Assembly: GCA_947396885.1 (NCBI GenBank)
Contig: OX377205.1
Span: 28,273,899 to 28,337,898 of the forward strand
Direction: 5' to 3'
Length of the DNA stretch: 64,000 bases
Source: Heligmosomoides polygyrus polygyrus
Lineage: Eukaryota > Nematoda > Chromadorea > Rhabditida > Heligmosomidae
Shown piece after piece: positions 1 through 10,700 of this stretch (its first letter is position 1; every line of letters begins with the position of its first letter). The notes beneath the pieces are model-generated. The model saw only the letters and a list, made by a program, of their open reading frames with translations. It did no database searches and was not told the DNA's origin. The translations under genes were made by a program, and so were the position numbers.

Positions 1-946
1 CTCGCCCGCACCGCAGAATTTATTTTATTCGTTCGTTCCTTAGGTTCAACGTGTTCAACCAAAATAAAATCATTCCCTTCTGTTTCGGATGCTTGCGGTT
101 TTCCTTGGTAGAAGCGTATTTGGCCCATATCGCTACAGCATCCGCTTGTGATACTCAGACTCTCACACGTCACCGACATAAGTCATCCCGATGGATGTGC
201 GCTGCGATGTCACCATACGGCGAACAATAAAAAACTGGAACTCGTCCAAAGTCCAAGCGCGCCCTCCATTACACGTAATTGTGCTGTGAGAATGAGACGG
301 GTTAACGATTTGCAAGGGAGAGTCTCTGATACCGTCATTTTTTAAGGACGAATACTAGAGCGCCAAGCGCATTTGGAGTGTGAACCGGTTGCCCTGTGCA
401 GCATTATTCTGGTCACTAGTTTTGGTTCTGCTCAGACCAAATTTGTCAAAGCTGCGTCACTCTGGAAAGGACAAAATAATATTGTACGTAATACGGCGTC
501 TAAGAAAAGTGATCAATTAGTGGCTGTGCATGGTGATTGTTCGTCTTCCATGATTTCCTAAACAAGTGTACGTTTTTTCTCTAGTTTTTCAGCAAAAAAG
601 AGTGAAAATTAGTAAAAGCCTTTTCCCGGTAGGCGAAAAACCTCAACACTGTATTTTCTAAACTCAAACGTGCTATTTAAAGGCAAAGTGCTCTACCGGT
701 AAAACGACGATTTTATTAACAAAAAGAGTGACGGTTTCCACAGTCATCTGTCCAAATTCGTACCCGCAAAAGACTATCTAAGAAATGCGTCTATCTTTGA
801 GTCATTGATCTTTGCTTGTTCGCTGTCTTAGAAAATAAATCCTGGGCTACAAGGGTAGAAAAAGCTAGCAGTCTAACGTCTTCTTTGCAAAAAATAGGAT
901 TAAGATTCCGTTCGTACTCCGCGAAATATTCCGTAAATTAGGTGCT

Positions 947-966
947 GGGGGGGGGGGGGGGGGGGG
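947..966. repeat. G20 homopolymer
   Basis: Twenty consecutive G, upstream of the SINE remnant. Length is likely unstable or mis-assembled. Confidence 0.9.
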
Positions 967-1204
967 TGCGGCCTGCGAAGCTTCAAACCGAGTGGGTGCT
1001 TACATTTACTTGTTAGCCTGAAGACTGTTATCACCTATTGGGCACTTGCTCTTAAGGCTGTGCTCCCTTGTGAATATGTACTACTGCTCCACCATAATCC
1101 ACAATGCATATACAAATAGTGTTTCGAATTGTATCGAATTTGTTCCACTCACCGCTTCTTCACGAATGAGTTTTGCTGCAGAGCTTATGAGTCTCCCGGC
1201 AGGG

Positions 1205-1465
1205 ATAAGCGACGACGTTAATCACATCCTCTTTGGGCCACACCACGCATTCCACTTCTACAGGATATCGAAAGAACAATTTCAAGGCATCTTTGGCCTA
1301 TGCATCAACTTTCGGTGGCCAGCCCATGGAAAAGTCAGTTCTGTCCTTCCCGGATAAGTACAGTACCAATTCTTCGACTGTAAGCAAGGGTTCGTTGGCC
1401 TGGATGGAAACCATCGATCCATTACAATTGATTTGAGCTGCGTCTCCTCCGACTGCTTTATATCG
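1205..1465 (-). mobile_element. tRNA-derived SINE, old copy
   Basis: A diverged minus-strand copy of the family seen at 9.4, 51.1 and 60.0 kb. The shared blocks run in the same order: the GACGTTAATCACATCC region, TTCCACTTCTAC, GGTGGCCAGCC, CTTCCCGGATAAG and the GTCTCCTCCGACTGC head. No target duplication is recognisable. Confidence 0.6.
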
Positions 1466-1759
1466 CTCTGGTTCTTACCGAATGAAATTCTGAAATAAAC
1501 ATGTGTTAACGTAGTTTTGCACACAAGGATTAGAAGTAATTTTTGCTAGTAGTAGGCAATGCATTTTAAGTACGAAAAATGCGCTCTAGTGTGATTACTG
1601 ATTGAAAGACTACCTACACTAGTGGGAAACCCATCTGGCGTACTGGGGAAAAGTGTGATGAAATCAGTTTCATACTAAAGCGCTCCACTAAAATGAAGCA
1701 AGGCGATTAATGATGTTCACAAATGAAAGAAGTAGCTGAATTCACTCCCTATTTTTCAG

Positions 1760-1781
1760 GTGCCGCACATTGATGATCCTG
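1760..1781 (+). CDS. C6 gene exon 1, candidate 22-nt micro-exon
   Basis: TTTTTCAG precedes it and GTGAGT follows. Read from phase 0 it gives VPHIDDP and leaves one base, which is exactly what the next exon needs. Its shortness makes it tentative, and the true 5' exons (start codon, signal peptide) may lie upstream or outside the window. Confidence 0.3.
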
Positions 1782-4700
1782 GTGAGTGACTGGTGGCAAG
1801 CGATCTTTCTTTCTGTTGCGACGATTGCAAGGAAGTGAGTTTGAAATGGAGATTCAGTTATGAAATGGTATTTAGTCTGCGATAACTGCGCAGCCGCAAC
1901 CGACCTCACATGCCCACAAGAGTACATGTGCGACTTTTCCTATCTCAAGAGATCGAAGAATGGCGCTCAGTGCTCGACGTAAGTGGACACTTCATTGCTT
2001 TCGATGGTCCCACACAGAAAAGCAGTTGAATGTCTCTGCCTCCAGGTATTCGTGCTCCAAAGGTCAGATGATCGCCTACATCAGCCTGGTGTCGAGCGCC
2101 GTTGACAGTGCCGTTTGCGACACGAACAGTCAGCTCGTCTGGAAGACTGAAACCGGCGAAGTCTACGGAAAGACATTGCAGGCAACGTGCGCATTCCGTA
2201 AGCGACTGCTTATCCTTTTCGTTACCACAGTGTCGTGTCCCATAGAAGTCGGATATGTGGCACATCCTACAAAGAGATTGACTAGCTACGTCCTTTATCT
2301 TTCACTACTAGAAAAAGGTTAAAGTAATTCTTGAACTGGAACGGTGTAGGCTACGTTTCACCAAGAAAAGAATCTGTTAATGCTGTGTTGAACAAAAAAG
2401 ATAGATGTTTCGATTACTTCTGTGCCGAACGAGGTTGTTAGGTGGACCAGTATTTATTGAGAGGCCTAACGTTTCGACCCGTTCGTCGTCTTCGGAGGCC
2501 TAAAAGTGGCTTGAGGATTCGGATGTTGCTACCTATCCGACCAAACGCCTCATCGACTCTAGCCTTTCGGATATCGTCTTGAGGCATAGCAAGAAATCCC
2601 GAACCCATGAACGATAAACTCACCCGCTGATCCACCGCTTGTGCGGAGCGACGCCGCTGCCGCAGTTAGTCGACAGATGGTGACTGAGACTCACTATACT
2701 GTTCATTCTACACTATGTATACTGTGTATACCAGTGTCATTCTTAACCACATCCTTGTCACCACCGGTCGCTCTATAACTCACAGTGCGAAATAAACGGC
2801 AGAAAGTCATCGGTGACCGAAGGACACTCATTTCGATTGTTCATTCGTGGATTTCGTGAAAGAATCCAGAACGCCTCCAGCGCCTTTCTAGACGAAATAT
2901 CTGTCTCGATGGTCAAAATCGTGCACTTCACATCAAAGTCGTTTCCGCCATGTTCCTCCACTTTATGCTTGCCCAGAGGATTCGTTAAGATACCCCGCCT
3001 TTTGCACGCTAGATGTTCATTAACACGAATAGCAAGTACCCTTCCGGTTTTCCCAATGTATGTCTGGCTGCATGTCCGGCATTCAAGCTCATAGATAACG
3101 CCAACTTTGGCGCAATCCCCTACTTTCCCGTAAGGACATACAACACAGTTTTCCGTTACGCACTCCCTGTCGTAAAGCCTATTTCGAACCAGCTGGCGTC
3201 TGATGCTGTCGTTTGGAATGTTAACTAAGACAACATCATCCTCGAACTGGGCCCGCCTTATGCTTCGTTGTAGAGCGGAAGTGACGTTATCGGAAATGAA
3301 AGGAACACACAAGGGTACTTTATCTCTGCGTGGTACAGCTCGCTGATCAGAGTGGGATCCTCTGTGGTGATGTGGTACCGTGTATCCATTCTGCGCAGCT
3401 ATTTAACATGCTAGTTGCACAGATTCACGTCGTTCTTCAGCACCAGTGCATACATCGTTCGCAGTTCTGAACATATTCTTGACCCCCGCGCGTTTGACTG
3501 CATTAGGATGCGCAGATGATGCGTGGAGCAAGATGTTCTTAGAACTTTCTTTGCGGTACCACTTCACTCGGACCATGCCACCGGATAATTTAACCTGTAC
3601 ATTCAGATAGGGGAGCCAACCGTTTTTCGGGGTTTCTCTCGTCATCTTGATGTACTGCGAATGATGATTTAGAAGATTGAAACACTCATCCATTTCGGAT
3701 TGTGTTGAAGTTATAATGAAACAGTGATCAATATACCTGCAATACATCAGTGGAAGACGATCTAGAACCGGCTGCTCTATTTTGCTCACAAAGCATACCG
3801 CAAGCACAGGAGCCAATCGCTGGCCCATGGCCAGCCCTCTGGTTTGTGAATAATATCTACCTGACCATTTGAAAATATTACAATTCAAGCATTCCTTGAC
3901 CAGAGTCATGATGCATTCTTTACTGAGTTCAAAAGTGTTGATATTATCATGATACCGGTCAAGCATTTCTGATAAGGCTTGCAAGGCATCATTATTTTGG
4001 ACGTTGGTGTAAAGTGCGGTTACATCAAATGACTCCACAATACAACCTTCATCAAAACGTCTATTGTGGAGCTGTCCAAGAAATGCTCTCGTATTAGTCA
4101 GGTGAGCAGGAACCATTACCAGCAACTGGCTGACGATTCTATTTAGAAACCAAGATATTCTGTCAGTTGGTCCCCCTACACAACTAATTATAGGCCTTAT
4201 TTTAAATCTATCCGGTGACATTGACAGCGTATCCTCTGGCGCAAGTAGAAAAAAAGATAGAAAGAAATAGATGAAAGAAAGAAAAAAGATAGAAATAAAT
4301 GTGTTCAGTGCCTGGAGCTAGGAGCCACGCAGTTAAGAAAGAAGCGCCACCACAACCTTCTTGGAATGGAATCTTATATTTGCCTGACTCGGCAACGATC
4401 TAGTGCAAAGCGATCCGCGTTCACGCTAGAGTCGGCGCCATTTGCAGACTGCTACAAGCGCTCACAAACACGAGATACTGATTAAGTGTCTTGTAGGCAG
4501 GAATACCAAGACAAAGACAAATGAAGAGCAATGTAATGTCGTGTTTATGTCTCCACATTATGCTGGAAGAGTTCAACTCATTGATTGCATGCCATGCGTC
4601 GGTAGGCGCTGTAGCTATATCCACTGTAAAAGTTCTAACATCGCCACTTGTCTCTCTGTTTCTGCTTGCAGAAAAGCGAATAGTACCACTGCTTTCAAAC

Positions 4701-7700
4701 GTACTGAAAGCGAAACCTCTACTATCCACCACAGTTGTTATGAGTGACAGGTCACAAGAAGCATGTGCGACCAAAATGTGCATCACTCGCCTTCTGTACC
4801 CTATGCCTTGGCCAATACAGGTTTTCCAGCGTGCGCTACGTGCTCCGAAATAACGACCGTTACATCGCCATGTTCCGTCGGCTATGACTGCACCGCACAG
4901 ACAGAGTGAGCGATATTCATTGTGTTCCAGCGACAGATTTATTCATTTACCTCGCTACTCATTTGTTTATCATTCGGATATCATGGGTGAGTGCTGGTAG
5001 GCTAGTGCAACGAGGATATCGAGGACGCTGCGCTGACCAAAGATCCTGAGGCACCACGCTATTTGTCCAAGTAAAACCACATGTCCACGGATCTCCCTCG
5101 ATAGAGAGCCTTCGGGCTCTCTTGTTAAGAGGGATCTCGGGCCGCTTGTCGCAGGGCCACGTGGCGCGTCCCCGGGTGGTGGATAGGGGAATTAAACGCG
5201 AACCAAATGCGACCGTGTACTGCCCAGAGACGCAGGTGGGATGCAGGGGATGGACTCCTTGCTCCTGCTGTGTCGGGTCGATGCGTTCCTTGTGCGTGGG
5301 AGCGGCATGTTCGTGCACAGTGTGCGTGGATGTGTCCGTGACTGTGCGGATTGTAACTGTGTCGGCTCGGCCAAAAGCTTGCACTCGGTAGACTGGGAGT
5401 ACATGTAAGGCGATTCGAGGCCGCCTTAAGTCTCGCCCCGTCCCTTCGGGCAGTCTGGCTGGCTGCCCGGAGTACCCCGCCCGCACGACAGAGCCCGACT
5501 AGCTACCCGTGTGTATTCAAGTCAAAAACAGCAGCACTAAAGGGCCTCATTCCCCTGACCCCGAAAGAGCCCCCATTTCTGCAGCGATGGGAAGGACGAG
5601 TACGGAGAGGCTGCTAAAATCTCAGGGCCTAACCAGGCTGCGCAAATTGAGAAGGACTAGGATGACGATCTGTACTTACAACGCCCGCACGCTTGCGTCG
5701 GAAGCATCCGTCGAGGACCTGATGATGCAAGCCAGGAAGATCAAGTACGACGTCATCGGACTGACCGAGACGAGAAGACACCACCCCCTACACGCCGCCT
5801 ACGACTCCGGAGAAGAACTGTTCCTCGGAACATGCGACAGCAGGGGAGTAGGCGGCGTTGGTGTCCTCGTCAACACGCACTTGGCCATGAACATCGATTC
5901 GTACGAGTCTCTGACAAGCCGAATCGGACGTCTGCGACTGAAGCGATGTGGCTCCGTGCCAGCCTTGACTGTGTTCGTCGCGTATGCCCCAACATCCGAC
6001 TACGACGACGAAGACGTCGAGGCCTTCTACGTGGAGCTGGAGAAGTTCTATAAGGAAGATCACACCTTCTACAAGGTGATCGTCGGCGACTTCAACGCCA
6101 AGATCGGGCCACGAAGGTCGCCGGAAGAACTTCACATCGGAACCCACGGTTTGGAGTGGAACGAGCAAGGTGAAAGGCTGTCTGAGTTTATCATGTCGAC
6201 CAAGACCATCCATGGAAACTCGCAGTTCCAGAAGCCTCCCTCCCTACGATGGACCTGGGAATCCCCCGGTGGCCAGTTCCACAACGAGATCGACCACATC
6301 ATCTTCAATCGCAAGTATTGCCTGACCGATGTCTCCGTTGTCCCCAAGTTCTACACGGGATCGGACCACCGCCTCCTTCGCGCGAGGTTCCGCTTTTCGC
6401 GTCAAGGAGAGAAGGCCGCGAAGTTCAAGAAGAGGAATCCCAGAACGACCATCAACTGGGATCTCTACACCTCTCTTGTCGGCCTGTGGGAAGATGCCGT
6501 CATGGACAACGTCGACGAGGAATATGATCGCTTCGTGCACCATCTCCACGATAGTGCTAAGGGAGCCGAGAGCTTGAAGACCACCAAGAGACGCCTGTCT
6601 CCGGAAACTCTCGAGCTGATACGCCAGCGTGGAGCAGCAGCAGCGTCAGGCAACTACCAACTGACGTCCGAGCTTGCAAAGCTATGCAGAGCGGCGATAA
6701 AGGAAGATCTCAAAGAGAGAAGGGCGGAAGTGTTGGCTGAAGCAGCAGAGGCAGGGCTGAGCATCCGCAATGCCCGCCGGAACTTCGCCAACTTCAAGAC
6801 CAAGATGACCGCTCTCCGACGTCCTGACGGAACCATCACCTCTTCCAGAAGGACCATGGAGAAAGTCATCCACGACTTCTACTCCGATCTCTTCGATAGC
6901 CACGTCCACCTGCCCCCATGCCATCTTCCGCAGGATGGATACGTCGTCCCCTCTGTTCTCCCTTCCGAGATCCGACACGCCATCTCGTCGGTGAAGAAAC
7001 GTACAGCACCCGGTCCTGACAGGATCAGAGCTGAACACCTGAAGAATCTCCCGCCAGCGCTCATCAACACCTTGGCGCGGCTCTTCACACGCTACCTGTC
7101 CGAATGCAAGGTGCCATCTCAGTGGAAGACCAGCAAGACCGTTTTGCTGTACAAGAAGGGAGACGTGCACGACATTGGCAACTATCGCCCGATCTGCCTG
7201 TTGTCCGTAGTCTACAAGCTGTTCACTCGAGTCATCCTGAATAGGATCAGTAGAACGCTGGACGAAGGACAGCCATGCGAACAAGCAGGATTTCGGAGAG
7301 GATTCAGCACGATCGACCACATACACACCATCACGAAGCTCATCGAAGTGTCGCGAGAGTACAAGCTGCCGCTGTGCCTTACGTTCATTGACCTTAAGAA
7401 GGCATTCGACTCCGTCGAGACTGAAGCGGTCATGGAAGCCCTGCTCACCCAGGGTGTTCCTACTCAGTACATCAGAGTCCTTCGAGAGCTGTACAGTGGA
7501 TTCACGACCAAGATCTCACCATTCTACAACGACGTTCTCATTGACGTGAAGAGAGGGGTTCGACAAGGGGATACCATATCCCCGAAGCTCTTCAGCGCCA
7601 CCCTCGAACACGTCATGCGCGAACTAGAATGGGAAGACATGGGAGTGAAGGTCGACGGCCGGCAACTGCACCATCTTTGCTTCGCTGACGACATCGTGCT

Positions 7701-10700
7701 CATAACACCGAACATCAGTCAGGCGGAACGAATGCTGGCCGACTTCAATCGTGTATGTGGAAGCGTTGGACTGCAGCTGAATCTTACGAAGACGATGTTC
7801 ATGAAGAACGGATGGGTTTCTGATGCCCCATTCTCGCTCAACGGAACGAACATCTCCGAATGCTCCAGCTATGTGTATCTGGGTCGCGAAGTCAACATGG
7901 CCAACGACCTAGCACCTGAGCTGAGCAGGAGGAAACGAGCGGCTTGGGGAGCTTTCAAGAGCGTCGAAGAAGTCGTGAAGAAAACGAAGAACGTCCGACT
8001 CCGTGCCCACCTATTCGACTCCACTGTTCTTCCTGCCCTAACATACGCCTCAGAGACCTGGGCCATTCGAAAGCAGGATGAACACGCGATCAGCGTCGCG
8101 CAGCGTGGAATCGAGAGGACGATGCTCGGAGTGACACGACTCACGCAAGTGAGAGAAGGCCTCCGGAGTTCCGTGCTTCGCCGACGTTCGAAGGTCAGAG
8201 ACGCTGTCGCATGGGCCAAGTCGTCGAAAATTAGGTGGGCCGGCCACGTAATGCGATTCGCAGACACCCGCTGGACGAGAGTCGTCACAGATTGGATTCC
8301 GCGGGATGTCAAAAGAACACCAGGACGCCCACCAACGCGTTGGTCGGACTTCTTCGTGAAAGCCCTGAACGACCGATATGACGCTCTTCGTGTCCCTCGA
8401 GCGAGGAGGATCCACTGGACCACTCTGGCACGCGACAGGGACGAATGGAGACGCTGCTGGCGCCCGCTCGAGCACGAGCAAGTCGATGATCAACGGGACG
8501 ACAGGTGATACAGGTGAAAACCACATGTGGTGTGGTCGGCTAGCATCCACGACCCATTTAACACTGAGAAAATCGCCAGCCGCAATCGAAAACTGGCGGA
8601 TTTCTGGGTAAATGGATGAATTATTCCTTGGTTTTGAAAGCTTTTTGTTACACTGTGAAACGGTATTCTTCAGTTCATACAACGACGTTAAGNNNNNNNN
8701 NNNNNNNNNNNNNNNNNNNNNNNNNNNNNNNNNNNNNNNNNNNNNNNNNNNNNNNNNNNNNNNNNNNNNNNNNNNNNNNNNNNNNNNNNNNNNNNNNNNN
8801 NNNNNNNNNNNNNNNNNNNNNNNNNNNNNNNNNNNNNNNNNNNNNNNNNNNNNNNNNNNNNNNNNNNNNNNNNNNNNNNNNNNNNNNNNNNNCCACATGT
8901 GGTGTGGTCGGCTAGCATCCACGACCCATTTCACACTGAGAAAATCGCCAGCCGCAATCGAAAACTGGCGGACTTCTGGATAAATGGATGAATTATTCCT
9001 TGGTTTTGAAAGCTTTTTGTTACACTGTGAAAGGGTATTCTTCAGTTCATTCAACGACGTTAAGATTCTCCATGGGTGGGAGCGCTGAGCGATTTAATGA
9101 CAACCAAGGTGGAACATTTCCTGACTTTGCATTACAGGCATCATAACTTCAAATTTAATTTGTAATTGCGTAATTTCATAAGAATGACCACAACATCCTG
9201 AATTCAGAGCTGATAAGAAAATTAGAAAATTCCTGATTGACAAACCCGGATGTTGGAATGTCTGAAAGAAATGCCAAAGGCGGTTTTGGAGAGGTAGTAA
9301 AATAGTTAACAGTACTCAAAAAGAAAACTCCTCATAACTAGGTCATAAATTGTCAAACCAAACGCTTCCAGCGGCAATCAGATGCTAGTGAACGGGAGAA
9401 TCGTATGGTATAAAAGGATAAAGGACGGCGTTAATCAATCCCCTTTTTGGGATGCGCCAGCGCTTTCTACTTCTACGGTATGTCGTGGAGGCGAGTTCAA
9501 TGCGTATTTGGACACACAATGACTTGCGGTGGCCAGCCGATGTACAAGTCAGTGCTTTATCCTTCCCAGACAAGTCTGGTACCAATTCACCGACCCCGGA
9601 GGGATGGAAGGCTTGGTTGGCCTGGGCGGGAAATCCGAACCAGGAACCTGGTATCGAGTGCACGCGACAGTCGCGCCTCCTCCGACTGCACTACACGAGC
9701 CCACAATCGTTTGGTATCACCTGTATCACCTGTCGTCCCGTTGATCATCGACTTGCTCGAGCGGGCGCCAGCAGCGTCTCCATTCGTCCCTGTCGCGTGA
9801 CAGAGTGGTCCAATGGATCCTCCTCGCTCGAGGGACACGAAGAGCGTCATATCGGTCGTTTAGGGCTTTCACGAAGAAGTCCGACCAACGCGTTGGTGGG
9901 CGTCCTGGTGTTCTTTTGACATCCCGCGGAATCCAATCTGTGACGACTCTCGTCCAGCGGGTGTCTGCGAATCGCATTACGTGGCCGGCCCACCTAATTT
10001 TCGACGGCTTGGCCCATGCGACAGCGTCTCTGATCTTCGAACGTCGGCGAAGCTCGGAACTCCGGAGGCCTTCTCTCACTTGCGTGAGTCGTGTCACTCC
10101 GAGCATCGTCCTCTCGATTCCACGCTGCGCGACGCGCGTGTTCATCCTGCTTTCGTATAGCCCAGGTCTCTGAGGCGTATGTTAGGGCAGGAAGAACGGT
10201 AGAGTCGAATAGGTGGGCACGGAGTCGGACGTTCTTCGTCTTCTTCGCGACTTCTTCGACGCTCTTGAAAGCTCCCCAAGCCGCTCGTTTCCTCCTGCTC
10301 AGCTCTGGCGCTAGGTCGTTGGCCATATTGACTTCGCGACCCAGATACACGTAGCTGGAGCATTCGAAGATGTTCGTTCCGTTGAGCGAGAATGGGGCAT
10401 CAGAAACTTGTCCGTTCCTCATGAACATCGTCTTCGTAAAATTCAGCTGCAGTCCAACGTTCCCACATACACGATCGAAGTCGGCTAGCATTCGCTCCGC
10501 CTGGCTGATGCTCGGTGTTATGAGCACGATGTCGGTGGTGAAGATGGTGCAGCTGCTGGCCGTCGACCTTCACTTCCATGTCATCCCATTCTAGTTCGCG
10601 CATGACGCTTTCGAGGGTGGCGCTGAAGAGCTTCAGGGATATGATATCCCCTTGCCGAACCCCTCTCCTTACGTCGATGACGACGTCGTTGTAGAATGAT

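Larger units (their letters stand above)
1..1759. other. Region upstream of the traced C6 exons
   Basis: No exon could be assigned. It contains a run of 20 G (947-966) and an old SINE copy (about 1205-1465). A frame at 373-561 begins with a hydrophobic stretch but has no ATG start and no matching splice phase. Confidence 0.5.
2430..4245 (-). mobile_element. Penelope-like element, 5'-truncated
   Basis: Reverse transcriptase and GIY-YIG endonuclease frames followed by a 3' region read on the minus strand. The upstream edge (about 4245) falls inside the RT fingers, next to a GAAA-rich low-complexity tract, so the N-terminal part is missing. It lies in the intron between exons 3 and 4 of the C6 gene, opposite to the gene. 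Confidence 0.85.

Noticed and set aside
373..561. Hydrophobic-start open frame as first exon of the C6 gene
   Set aside because: Begins with TTG, contains no matching cysteine pattern and has no donor in the required phase.
1773..1838. Short frame starting [12 protein letters not shown] that looks like a signal peptide exon
   Set aside because: Its only good donor (AGGAA/GTGAGT) leaves two bases, and joining to exon 2 then gives an immediate stop.
4421..4786. 121-codon minus-strand frame as N-terminal part of the Penelope element
   Set aside because: It is beyond the truncation point, in no continuous relation to the RT frame, matches no motif I know, and the region ends in exon 4 of the C6 gene on the other strand.
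5509..5586. GTG start for the RTE-A ORF
   Set aside because: No ATG there; the ATG at 5587 is the first in frame, and the 42-kb fragment shows the upstream part is leader.
5788..6549. Several long antisense frames within RTE-A
   Set aside because: They overlap a fully motif-supported ORF and carry no recognisable domain.
8050..9054. Long minus-strand frame across the gap
   Set aside because: It spans 200 N and the antisense of the RTE ORF, so it is an artefact.
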